Below, piece by piece: positions 1-6,413 of a DNA stretch of 8,192 nt. Under the pieces are notes generated by a model. It saw only the letters and a program-made list of their open reading frames with translations, had not been told where the DNA came from and searched no databases. Position numbers and translations under genes: made by a program. How positions within the stretch are numbered: the first letter of the stretch is position 1; each line of letters opens with the position of its first letter. This DNA is from an uncultured Peptococcaceae bacterium (GTDB taxonomy: Bacteria > Bacillota > Dehalobacteriia > UBA7702), in NCBI GenBank assembly GCA_937919295.1, contig CALFRX010000273.1, forward strand, positions 1-8,192, written 5' to 3'.

Positions 1-1026
1 GGCGCTGTTTGAATAGCGGGCGATATGGGCGAGGGCGTCGTCAAAACAATCAACGATTTTGACGGCTAAAATATAATCGAGAAATTCCGTTTCCCAGTCA
101 TCTTCCGTGGCGGGGACAGCGGTTTTCAATAAGGAGCAGGTGCGTTTGCAGCCTCTGATCTCCACCTGCATTGTCTTCAGTTTTTCCGATAGGGGCGGTA
201 GAAAATCAGCGGCGATGTCCTTATGCACGAGGAGCGTTTCCGCGGCATTGCAAACAGCGGGGCGCTGGGTTTTGGCGTTAAAGACGATATCGATGCCCAT
301 GGGGATCTCGCCGTATTGATCCATATAGATATGGCAGTTGCCGGTGCCCGTTTCAATGGAGGGAATCAGGGAGTTTTCCACGACGAAACGGATCAGTCCG
401 CTGCCGCCTCTGGGGATGACCACATCGATGTATGCTTTCATTTTAAGGAGTACGGAAACGGCTTCCCGGTCAACAGATTCCACGAATTGCAACAGGTTTT
501 CGTTAAGCCCCTGTTTTTTAAGGGTGTCTCTCAAAACCGCGGTGATGGCCAGGTTCGAGTAGTAGGCTTCGCTGCCGCCCTTTAAGATCAGGGCGTTACC
601 GGTTTTTAAAGCCAGCCCGGCGGCGTCGGCGGTGACATTGGGGCGGGCTTCGTAAATGATCGCGATCACCCCCAAAGGCACGCGTTTTCTGGCGATTTCG
701 AGGCCGTTGGGGCGTACCCATTGGGCAATGGTTTCACCGATGGGGTCGTTCAATTCGATCAAAGCCGATAGTCCCGCCGCCATACCTTCGATGCGCTCTT
801 CGGTTAAAAGCAGTCGGTCTAAGACGGCGCCGGTGAGGCCTTTTGCTTTGCCGGCGGCCATATCTTTGGCGTTTTCCGCTAAGAGGGTTGCTTTTTCATT
901 TCTGAGGGCCTTTGCCATCGCGGCCAGGGCCTTATTTTTTGTGTCGGTGGCCAGCGCGGCGCCGATAGGAGCCGCAGCTTTGGCCTTTTGGCCCAATGTT
1001 TCGATATATGTTTTCATATCTTGCAT
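1..1026 (-). CDS. proA: Gamma-glutamyl phosphate reductase (glutamate-5-semialdehyde dehydrogenase), 3' part missing
   Basis: Second enzyme of proline synthesis: the NADPH-dependent cytosolic reduction of gamma-glutamyl phosphate to glutamate-5-semialdehyde. The frame is open to the left edge and gives 342 residues of the roughly 415-420 usual for the family, so the C-terminus lies outside the window. Seen: the cofactor-domain stretch VPLGVIAIIYEARPNVTADA (about residues 115-134), LKGGSEA (147-153), VIPRGGSGLI (203-212) and the catalytic-cysteine motif AVCNAAETLLVH with Cys259. Three in-frame ATGs (1029, 1026, 1017) are candidates. GGAGG at 1034-1038 lies 7 nt from the ATG at 1026 and 4 nt from that at 1029, so 1026 is preferred. 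The start is within 2 nt of the proB stop codon, so the two genes are translationally coupled in one operon. The gene is intact as far as visible; identification is very secure. Confidence 0.96.
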   Translation of the reverse strand, partial: MQDMKTYIETLGQKAKAAAPIGAALATDTKNKALAAMAKALRNEKATLLAENAKDMAAGKAKGLTGAVLDRLLLTEERIEGMAAGLSALIELNDPIGETIAQWVRPNGLEIARKRVPLGVIAIIYEARPNVTADAAGLALKTGNALILKGGSEAYYSNLAITAVLRDTLKKQGLNENLLQFVESVDREAVSVLLKMKAYIDVVIPRGGSGLIRFVVENSLIPSIETGTGNCHIYMDQYGEIPMGIDIVFNAKTQRPAVCNAAETLLVHKDIAADFLPPLSEKLKTMQVEIRGCKRTCSLLKTAVPATEDDWETEFLDYILAVKIVDCFDDALAHIARYSNSA

Positions 1027-1028
1027 CA

Positions 1029-2126
1029 TCAGTCCTCCAGTACGAGATTGTCACAGTGGATTACTTCGGTGATATCCGCCTCGCTGCAATGTTTGCCTTT
1101 GATGGCTTCAATCTTGGCGGCGCTGTAGTTGGTGATACCCCGGGCAATTTCTTTGCCCCGCTGGTCCTTGATAAGAACGATGCTGTTTTCGGAAAAATCG
1201 CCTTCGGTGGCTTTGACGCCGACGGGGAGCAGACTCTTATGCAGGGCTAAAGCCGCTGCCGCGCCGTTATCGACAATAACCGCGCCTTCCGCGGCGCTAC
1301 CGTGGGCGATCCAGCGCTCCCGCTGTTTCAGACCGCATTCCGCGGGGATAAACAAGGTGCGCTTGCCGCCTCCCGTGAGACAGGCGCGGATGTTGCTAAC
1401 GTCTTTTCCCATGGTGATGGCCAGAGGAATGCCGCTTTGCCCTGCGATTTTTGCCGCTTCCACTTTACTTTTCATGCCGCCGCTGCCGATTCTGGAGCCG
1501 ACACCGCCGGCAAGGTTCATGATTTCGTCGTTGATTTCCGTTACATTGCCGATGTGTTGAGCATCGCTGTTTTTCCGGGGATCGGCGGTATAGAGACCGT
1601 AAATATCGGAAAGTAGGATCACGAGGTCAGCGTCGAGGAGACCGGCGACAAGAACCGCCAGGGTGTCGTTTTCGCCGAATTTCAGCTCTTCGCAGGCAAC
1701 GGTATCATTTTCGTTGATGATGGGAATGACCCGTTCCGCAAGGAGAATGTTTAAAGTATTTCTGGCGTTGATGTAGCGTCTGCGGTCGGCAAAATCGCTC
1801 CTGGTCAACAAAACCTGGGCTACGTTAATGCCGCAGACGTTGAAAAACGTGTCGTAAAGAGACATCAACTTCGACTGGCCAATGGCCGCTGCCGCCTGTT
1901 TTGAGGGAATGGCGTCTCCTTTGTTGTCATGGGAAAGCTGCGGTCTGCCCAAAGCCACAGCGCCGGAAGAGACGAGGATGAGCTCTTTTCCTTCCCTATG
2001 TAAATTTGACCAGAGCGCCGAGAGATGATGGAGGGTTGCGCCGTCGATATTGTTATCGTCGTCGAGCAAAGTAGAACTGCCGATTTTAAAGACGATTCTT
2101 TTGGCGGCGGTTAAAATATCCGTCAT
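1029..2126 (-). CDS. proB: Glutamate 5-kinase with C-terminal PUA domain
   Basis: First enzyme of proline synthesis: ATP-dependent phosphorylation of glutamate to gamma-glutamyl phosphate, passed on to ProA encoded next in the operon. The 365 residues match the full-length two-domain form. The amino-acid kinase domain (about 8-255) shows FKIGSST with Lys14, LVSSGAVALG (51-60), QAAAAIGQSKL (77-87), NENDTVACEELKFGENDTLA (138-157), LSDIYGLYTADPRKN (172-186) and GSGGMKSKVEAAKIA (214-228). The remainder (about 270-365) fits the PUA domain found in many bacterial ProB proteins. AAGGAG at 2133-2138, 6 nt upstream, fixes the ATG start. ProB of this family is commonly feedback-inhibited by proline; that is family knowledge, not visible here. 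The transcript leader inferred from the promoter is only about 60 nt, too short for a T-box. Confidence 0.97.
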   Translation of the reverse strand: MTDILTAAKRIVFKIGSSTLLDDDNNIDGATLHHLSALWSNLHREGKELILVSSGAVALGRPQLSHDNKGDAIPSKQAAAAIGQSKLMSLYDTFFNVCGINVAQVLLTRSDFADRRRYINARNTLNILLAERVIPIINENDTVACEELKFGENDTLAVLVAGLLDADLVILLSDIYGLYTADPRKNSDAQHIGNVTEINDEIMNLAGGVGSRIGSGGMKSKVEAAKIAGQSGIPLAITMGKDVSNIRACLTGGGKRTLFIPAECGLKQRERWIAHGSAAEGAVIVDNGAAAALALHKSLLPVGVKATEGDFSENSIVLIKDQRGKEIARGITNYSAAKIEAIKGKHCSEADITEVIHCDNLVLED

Positions 2127-2165
2127 AGAGCACTCCTTCTTCCGTGTTCAGGTATAGGCTATATT

Positions 2166-2192
2166 GTACATAATATATCGTACATAATATAT
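2166..2192. repeat. Two direct copies of a 13-bp AT-rich repeat in the proB leader
   Basis: GTACATAATATAT occurs exactly at 2166-2178 and again at 2180-2192, one base apart (period 14). The block abuts the probable proB -10 and covers the likely transcription start. It could be a regulator site, but the repeat is AT-rich and short, so chance or slippage origin cannot be excluded. Confidence 0.55.
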
Positions 2193-2223
2193 TATAATAG
2201 CATAGAATTATGACAATATGCAA
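2191..2223 (-). promoter_or_regulatory. Probable sigma-A promoter of proBA
   Basis: Reading the minus strand, TTGCAT (2223-2218) is followed after 18 nt by TATTAT (2199-2194), preceded by TGC, which makes an extended -10. A perfect TATAAT overlaps at 2196-2191, and TTGTCA at 2216-2211 offers another -35, so the exact pair is uncertain in this AT-rich stretch. Expected start of transcription is about 2184-2190, giving a leader of about 60 nt before proB. A weak inverted repeat, GCATA...TATGC (2221-2217 and 2204-2200), lies between the boxes. Confidence 0.5.
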
Positions 2224-2263
2224 CACGTATGATTTATTTATTCCATAATGATATAAAAATGAT

Positions 2264-2297
2264 ATAAAAAAACTCCGCCGCGGCAAGCGGCAGAGTT
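2264..2297 (-). terminator. Rho-independent terminator of the lipoprotein gene
   Basis: On the minus strand an 11-bp stem is formed by AACTCTGCCGC (2297-2287) and GCGGCGGAGTT (2281-2271), with one U-G wobble and a 5-nt loop. It runs into a seven-T stretch (2272-2266). It lies about 50 nt after the stop codon of the lipoprotein gene and just before the proB promoter, so it separates the two minus-strand units. The plus-strand side lacks a T-run, so it is directional. Confidence 0.88.
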
Positions 2298-2307
2298 CAA
2301 ACTGTCA

Positions 2308-2332
2308 AAAAATTCGGCGCAAGCCGGGATTT
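2308..2332 (-). other. Weak upstream hairpin followed by a T-run, possible secondary terminator
   Basis: Between the lipoprotein stop and the main terminator, the minus strand reads CGGC-TTGC-GCCG (2326-2315), a 4-bp G+C stem, then AATTTTTT. The stem cannot be extended cleanly on the minus strand because C-A mismatches flank it, so it is much weaker than the terminator just downstream. It may act as a first, inefficient stop or a transcript-end structure. Confidence 0.3.
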
Positions 2333-2345
2333 TCATAAGATACAC

Positions 2346-2996
2346 TTAATAAATCGATTGGAATGTTGTAAAGACCCAGGCGTCGCCAACGCATTCATAA
2401 AGATAATCGATTTTCTCGCTGCCGGTGGCGCTTCCCGTTTCCGGATCAACCGTTTCTACCGTGACGGTGTAAGTAATGGAGTGATCGGTACGGGCGGTGA
2501 CCGTTTTGTCAAGAATGTCGCCTTTGGTAATATCGGCGCCCCGGTCGGCGGCGATTGCATAGAGATTGCCACTGTCTTCAAAATATCTGCCATCGTTGAT
2601 GAGGGTTGCGGCGATATCCCCGGAGAAGTACTTATTGACCTCGCTCTTTAGCTTGTCCATGGAGGAAACTGCCGGATCATCTACTTTCTGGCAGTATTCG
2701 TTGTCGCCGACGGTATAGAAGACGACGTTGCCTTCGCTATCGGTTTCCACGGTCAAAGGATTAAGGTCGAACCATTGATATACCGTGTAGGCCGCGTCAA
2801 AGGCGTCCGCCACAGCCTCATCGGAGGGAGTGTCCTCCAAATCCTCTGTGTCTTCGACGGTAATATCGGTGTCCGCCGCCGCTGCTGCGGCCGTGTCCTT
2901 TGTTGTGGTGTTCGCGTCTTCAGCGGTGTTTTGTTCACAGCCAAAAAGGAATAGCGTGAAGCATAGACAAATGCACATGATAAACAGTCTTTTCAT
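2346..2996 (-). CDS. Secreted lipoprotein, possibly IseA-like (DL-endopeptidase inhibitor family)
   Basis: The product is a 216-residue predicted lipoprotein anchored on the outside of the membrane. Residues 1-20 are a type II signal peptide: MKR, a Cys-rich hydrophobic core, then LFGC with Cys20 as the lipidated residue. A Thr/Ala/Asp-rich, strongly acidic linker (about 21-62, with six consecutive Ala at 36-41) leads to one domain (about 63-216). Visible landmarks there are AAYTVYQWFDLNPL, KYFSGD, GNLYAIAADRG and a C-terminal VGDAWVFTTF. From memory these resemble clostridial proteins annotated as IseA-family inhibitors of cell-wall DL-endopeptidases; this is a tentative call and no search was possible. 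The start at 2996 is chosen because GGGAGG (3009-3004) lies 7 nt upstream. An upstream in-frame ATG at 3068 precedes the promoter and cannot be used. The gene has its own promoter and terminator, so it is monocistronic. Confidence 0.88.
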   Translation of the reverse strand: MKRLFIMCICLCFTLFLFGCEQNTAEDANTTTKDTAAAAAADTDITVEDTEDLEDTPSDEAVADAFDAAYTVYQWFDLNPLTVETDSEGNVVFYTVGDNEYCQKVDDPAVSSMDKLKSEVNKYFSGDIAATLINDGRYFEDSGNLYAIAADRGADITKGDILDKTVTARTDHSITYTVTVETVDPETGSATGSEKIDYLYECVGDAWVFTTFQSIY

Positions 2997-3018
2997 AAGG
3001 CTACCTCCCTTTGACTTT

Positions 3019-3047
3019 ATTATAAATACTTCCTTCCGAGTTGTCAA
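3019..3047 (-). promoter_or_regulatory. Consensus sigma-A promoter of the lipoprotein gene
   Basis: On the minus strand, a perfect TTGACA (3047-3042), exactly 17 nt, and a perfect TATAAT (3024-3019). Transcription should begin near 3012, leaving a leader of only about 16 nt that consists mostly of the GGGAGG ribosome binding site. This is the strongest-looking promoter in the window and implies high basal expression unless repressed. Confidence 0.9.
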
Positions 3048-3062
3048 ATTTATTCTAAAACA

Positions 3063-3091
3063 TTGCATGAAGCGGTAAGGGATGATATAAT
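3063..3091 (+). promoter_or_regulatory. Sigma-A promoter of the glnS operon
   Basis: TTGCAT (3063-3068), 17 nt, then TATAAT (3086-3091) preceded by TGA, an extended -10. The predicted transcription start is near 3098, so the leader to the glnS ATG at 3155 is about 57 nt. The -35 box faces away from that of the lipoprotein promoter with 15 bp between them. Confidence 0.82.
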
Positions 3092-3154
3092 TTAATGATA
3101 ATTTATAGTAGAGAAATGAATGTCAACACATTTTTTAGCCATCAGGAGGGCATA

Positions 3155-4843
3155 ATGGAACATACGATGATTCCCGCCGCGGAGAAGGAAGCGGAAACCA
3201 AAGAATCGAAGAGTTTTATCGAGCGCTTTATTGAAGAAGATTTAAAAACAGGCCGTTTCGATGAGGTGCAGACGCGTTTTCCGCCGGAACCCAACGGCTA
3301 TCTTCATCTCGGACATGCCAAGGCCATCGTCGTTGATTTCGGCCTTGCGGAAAAATATAACGGCATCTGCAATTTACGCTTTGATGATACAAATCCCGAA
3401 AAGGAAGATACGGAATACGTCGATTCCATTATGGAGGATATTCGCTGGCTCGGTTTTTCCTGGCAGCATGTTTTTTATACCTCTGATTATTTTCCCCGCC
3501 TCTACGCCCTGGCAGAGGAGCTGATTGAAAAAGGTCTTGCCTACGTCTGCGATCTCAGCGGCGACGAGGTGCGGGCTTTTCGCGGCACGTTGACGGAAGC
3601 GGGCAGGGAAAGCCCTTACCGGGACAGGAGTGTCGAGGAAAACCTGGCGCTTTTTCGCCGCATGAAAGCAGGGGAATTTGCAGACGGCAGCAGAACGCTG
3701 CGAGCTAAGATCGACATGGCTTCGCCCAACCTCAATATGCGTGACCCGGTCATCTACCGTATTCAACATGCCAGCCATCACAGAACAGGGGATACCTGGT
3801 GTATCTATCCAATGTACGATTTTGCCCACCCCCTTTCGGACTCCCTGGAAGGCGTGACCTTCTCTCTTTGCACCATGGAATTTGAGGCTCACCGTCCTCT
3901 TTACGATTGGTTGATTGATGCCCTTGACATGGCGGTGAAAAGCCGTCAGATCGAGTTTGCCCGCTTAAACGTCAACTACAGCGTGATGTCAAAGCGGAAG
4001 ATGAAAAAGCTGGTAGATGATAAAATTGTCGACGGCTGGAATGATCCGCGGATGCTGACCCTTTCGGGGATGCGCCGCCGGGGCTATCCCGCCGCCGCGA
4101 TCCGCGCTTTCTGTGACAGTGTCGGCGTGGCCCGCGCCAACAGTGTGGTGGACATGGCTCAATTGGAGCATTTTGTCAGGGACAACCTCAACTATACGGC
4201 TCCTCGCCGCATGGCGGTACTGGATCCCCTGAAGGTGGTGCTGACCAATTATCCCGACGATCAAACCGAAATCTTTGATGCGGTCAACAATCCCGAAAAG
4301 GAAGCAGAGGGGACGCGGCCAATGGTTTTCGGCAAGGTGGTCTACATTGAAAAAAGCGACTTTATGGAAAACCCGCCCAAGAAGTTTCACCGCCTCTCTC
4401 CCGGCGCGGAAATACGTTTGCAGCACGCCTACTATATTAAATGTGAAGAAGTGATCAGGGACGAAAACGGTGAAATCGTTGAGCTGCGCTGTACTTACGA
4501 CCCGGAAAGCCGCGGCGGCTGGGCAAAAGACGGCAGAAAAGTCAAAGGTACTGCTCATTGGGTGGCGGACTGCGCCGCTGTGGACGGTGAAGTTCGTCTT
4601 TACGACCGCCTTTTTGCCAAAGAAGATCCCGAGGACGGGGCCTTTGGTGATAACCTAAATCCCGACTCTCTGAAAATCGTCAAGGGCGTAAAATTAGAAA
4701 AGAGCCTTGATGGCGTAGAAAAAGGGGAACGTTTTCAATTTTTGAGAAACGGCTATTTTGTGGCCGACGGTAAAAATGAAGCAGGCTTAATCGTCTTTAA
4801 CCGCATCGTTTCACTGAAGGACAGCTTTAAGAAAGGAAATTGA
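3155..4843 (+). CDS. glnS: Glutaminyl-tRNA synthetase
   Basis: Class I aminoacyl-tRNA synthetase that charges tRNA-Gln with glutamine using ATP in the cytosol. The 562 residues fit the usual bacterial GlnRS length. Seen: PPEPNGYLHLGHAKA (43-57, the HIGH motif as HLGH), RFDDTNPEKE (75-84), HHRTGDTWCIYPMYDFAHPLSD (208-229), SLCTMEFEAHRPLYDWL (237-253) and VMSKRKMKKLV (277-287, the KMSKS loop). GWNDPRMLTLSGMRRRGYP (294-312) is typical of GlnRS rather than bacterial GluRS. The remainder, from about 335, is the beta-barrel anticodon-binding region. The ATG at 3155 is chosen because AGGAGG (3144-3149) sits 5 nt before it. An in-frame alternative start at 3095 lies at the -10/transcription start and is implausible. 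The next gene begins 1 nt after the stop. Many Firmicutes lack this enzyme and use GatCAB amidation instead. Confidence 0.96.
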   Translation: MEHTMIPAAEKEAETKESKSFIERFIEEDLKTGRFDEVQTRFPPEPNGYLHLGHAKAIVVDFGLAEKYNGICNLRFDDTNPEKEDTEYVDSIMEDIRWLGFSWQHVFYTSDYFPRLYALAEELIEKGLAYVCDLSGDEVRAFRGTLTEAGRESPYRDRSVEENLALFRRMKAGEFADGSRTLRAKIDMASPNLNMRDPVIYRIQHASHHRTGDTWCIYPMYDFAHPLSDSLEGVTFSLCTMEFEAHRPLYDWLIDALDMAVKSRQIEFARLNVNYSVMSKRKMKKLVDDKIVDGWNDPRMLTLSGMRRRGYPAAAIRAFCDSVGVARANSVVDMAQLEHFVRDNLNYTAPRRMAVLDPLKVVLTNYPDDQTEIFDAVNNPEKEAEGTRPMVFGKVVYIEKSDFMENPPKKFHRLSPGAEIRLQHAYYIKCEEVIRDENGEIVELRCTYDPESRGGWAKDGRKVKGTAHWVADCAAVDGEVRLYDRLFAKEDPEDGAFGDNLNPDSLKIVKGVKLEKSLDGVEKGERFQFLRNGYFVADGKNEAGLIVFNRIVSLKDSFKKGN

Positions 4844-4844
4844 T

Positions 4845-5798
4845 ATGGACGCATTGAAAACCGGTGTGGAACAGGTACTTTATAAGTGTATGGGGATCAA
4901 GGAAGGGGAAGAGCTGCTCATCGTCACCGATGACAAAACGTCTCAATTAGGGGATCTCTTTTATGACGTGGCTTTGAGTGAAGGCCTTCAGGTCGAGTCG
5001 CTGCAATACCCCGCATTGAGCATGGACGGCCTGGAGCCTCCTACTGATATAGCCGATGCGCTGCTTAACAGCGATGTCGCGATCTTGATCACCTCCACCT
5101 CCCTGACCCATACCAGGGCCAGAAAAGCCGCCAGCGACAAGGGTGTACGCATTGCTTCTCTCCCCGGGTTTACCGAAGAGATGCTCAAAGCGCCAATGAT
5201 GGTGGATTACGATGCCATGACGCTGTTAAGCCAAAAAATCGCGGGTTTGCTGACCGCGGCACAAGAAGCCCGCATCACCACAGCAGCCGGTACTGATCTG
5301 ACCCTGTCTTTGGCAGGCAGAACCGGCGAGGACGACTGCGGCATCTACGACACCCCCGGCGCTTTCGGTAACCTGCCTGCCGGTGAAGCCTATATCGCGC
5401 CGTTGGAAGGTACTGCCAAGGGGATCCTCGTTTACGATGCCTCCATGGGTGGCGTCGGTTTGCTGGCAGAACCGATTCGCGTCACCGTGAAGGACGGTTA
5501 TGCGGTGAAAGTCGAAGGCGGTGAAGAAGCCGCAAAATTAAAAGCGATTTTAGAAAAAGCCGGCAAAAATAGCGGCAACATCGCGGAACTCGGCATTGGC
5601 ACCAACGCTGGCGCCCGTGTTACCGGCTCCGTGTTAGAGGACGAAAAAGTACTGGGTACGGTTCATATCGCTTTGGGGGATAACGCCAATTTCGGCGGCG
5701 AAGTGGATGCCGACTGCCATCTCGACGGCATTCTTTCCGCCCCCGATCTTTATTTTGACAATAAAATGGTGATGAAAGGCGGTCGCTGGCTGATTTGA
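4845..5798 (+). CDS. M29-type aminopeptidase-like protein (leucyl aminopeptidase family)
   Basis: Likely a cytosolic metal-dependent aminopeptidase or a relative of that fold. The 317 residues are shorter than the roughly 370-410 of classical M29 enzymes (AmpS/aminopeptidase T), mostly because the N-terminal domain is compact. The C-terminal half carries the recognisable series GEAYIAPLEG (180-189), AELGIGTNAGA (247-257), LEDEKVLGTVHIALGDNANFGG (264-285) and CHLDGI (291-296). Candidate metal ligands are Glu248, Glu267, His274, His292 and Asp294, all present by comparison with the family. The ATG lies 1 nt after the glnS TGA, with AAAGGA at 4832-4837, so it is translationally coupled to glnS. 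Related proteins are sometimes annotated as ring-cleaving dioxygenases of the NicX type, so the substrate is not certain. No defect is visible. Confidence 0.83.
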   Translation: MDALKTGVEQVLYKCMGIKEGEELLIVTDDKTSQLGDLFYDVALSEGLQVESLQYPALSMDGLEPPTDIADALLNSDVAILITSTSLTHTRARKAASDKGVRIASLPGFTEEMLKAPMMVDYDAMTLLSQKIAGLLTAAQEARITTAAGTDLTLSLAGRTGEDDCGIYDTPGAFGNLPAGEAYIAPLEGTAKGILVYDASMGGVGLLAEPIRVTVKDGYAVKVEGGEEAAKLKAILEKAGKNSGNIAELGIGTNAGARVTGSVLEDEKVLGTVHIALGDNANFGGEVDADCHLDGILSAPDLYFDNKMVMKGGRWLI

Positions 5799-5858
5799 CA
5801 GAACCAATGCATGAAAAATGAATAATATTATGAAAATGAAAACAAAAAGGAGGAAGCT

Positions 5859-6350
5859 ATGGCTAAGGACAGCTCTTTTGATGTAATTTCCGAAGTGAAT
5901 ATGCAGGAAGTGGTAAACGCCGTGAATCAGACGAAAAAGGAGATCAGCCAGCGTTACGATTTCAAAGGCAGCAAAACCGCGGTGGATTTGGAAAACGATA
6001 CGATCAAGATCGTCACCGAAGACGATTTTCGCTTAAACAATGTCGCCGATATTTTAAAGACCCGTTTGATCACGAGGAAAGTGGCGATTCGCAATTTACA
6101 GTACGGTAAGGTGGAGGATGCCGCCGGTGGCATGGTGCGGCAGATCATCACGATCCGTCAGGGGCTTAGCGCGGAAACGGCCAAAGCGATTGTGAAGGAT
6201 ATCAAAAATTCCAAACGGAAAGTGCAAGCGTCGATTCAGGGTGACAGCGTACGGGTTTCCGGTAAGAATAAGGACGATCTTCAGGCGGTGATTGCCCTGC
6301 TAAAGGAGAATGATTACGATATCGAATTACAATTTTCGAATTATCGTTAA
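5859..6350 (+). CDS. YajQ family nucleotide-binding protein (DUF520)
   Basis: A 163-residue protein, the normal length for the YajQ family, which folds as two ferredoxin-like (KH-related) domains. The N-terminus MAKDSSFDVISEVNMQEVVN followed by NQTKKEISQRYDFKGSK is the family hallmark. Other landmarks are IRQGLSAETAKAIVKDIKNSKRKVQASIQGD and the C-terminal ENDYDIELQF. Some members bind cyclic di-GMP and act as effectors (shown in Xanthomonas), and others have been linked to nucleic-acid binding; which applies here cannot be told. AAGGAGG at 5847-5853, 5 nt before the ATG, fixes the start. It lies 60 nt after the aminopeptidase-like gene on the same strand without a terminator between them, so it is probably the last gene of the glnS transcript. 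No terminator was recognised after it. Confidence 0.93.
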   Translation: MAKDSSFDVISEVNMQEVVNAVNQTKKEISQRYDFKGSKTAVDLENDTIKIVTEDDFRLNNVADILKTRLITRKVAIRNLQYGKVEDAAGGMVRQIITIRQGLSAETAKAIVKDIKNSKRKVQASIQGDSVRVSGKNKDDLQAVIALLKENDYDIELQFSNYR

Positions 6351-6357
6351 AATTTTA

Positions 6358-6395
6358 CTTGCATATATATAAATTATATTGTATAATAAGCCACA
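6358..6395 (+). promoter_or_regulatory. Candidate tandem ARG boxes (ArgR operator) over the argC promoter
   Basis: Compared with the Gram-positive ARG box TNTGNATWWWWATNCANA, the stretch 6358-6375 matches 7 of 10 fixed positions and all four W positions. The stretch 6378-6395 (core TTGTATAATAAGCCACA) matches 8 of 10 and all four W. The two 18-bp sites are separated by 2 bp, so their TG cores are 20 bp apart, as in the paired boxes used by hexameric ArgR. One covers the -35 and the other the -10 and start, which would give arginine-dependent repression. The AT-rich context raises the chance of a spurious match. Confidence 0.5.
6359..6387 (+). promoter_or_regulatory. Sigma-A promoter of the argCJ operon
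   Basis: TTGCAT (6359-6364), exactly 17 nt, then a perfect TATAAT (6382-6387). Transcription should start near 6394, giving a leader of about 58 nt to argC. The -35 begins only 8 nt after the yajQ stop codon. It overlaps two ARG-box-like sequences. Confidence 0.82.
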
Positions 6396-6413
6396 GTAAG
6401 CAGATAACCACCA

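Noticed and set aside
223..1072. Plus-strand open frames across the proA region.
   Set aside because: The minus strand here translates without interruption into canonical ProA motifs, so the opposite frames are shadows.
2127..2190. T-box riboswitch in the proB leader.
   Set aside because: The predicted leader is about 60 nt, far too short for a T-box, and no T-box core or specifier stem is seen.
2997..3068. N-terminal extension of the lipoprotein to the in-frame ATG at 3068.
   Set aside because: It would start upstream of the consensus promoter and would bury the signal peptide; the ATG at 2996 has a well-spaced GGGAGG.
3989..4558. Long minus-strand open frame (189 codons) opposite glnS, and a similar one at 3374-3892.
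   Set aside because: They lie entirely within the well-supported glnS frame, have no ribosome binding site or recognisable motifs, and are expected shadows in codon-biased DNA.
5795..5831. Perfect TTGACA overlapping the stop codon of the aminopeptidase-like gene, as a possible promoter for the yajQ-family gene.
   Set aside because: At 16-19 nt spacing the only -10 candidates are poor (ATGAAT, TGAATA); better AT-rich hexamers lie 20 or more nt away. A promoter cannot be supported.
6316..6346. Repeated TCGAATTA-like segments at the end of the yajQ-family gene, considered as a terminator.
   Set aside because: They are direct copies of an AT-rich word in coding sequence and form no G+C-rich hairpin followed by a T-run.
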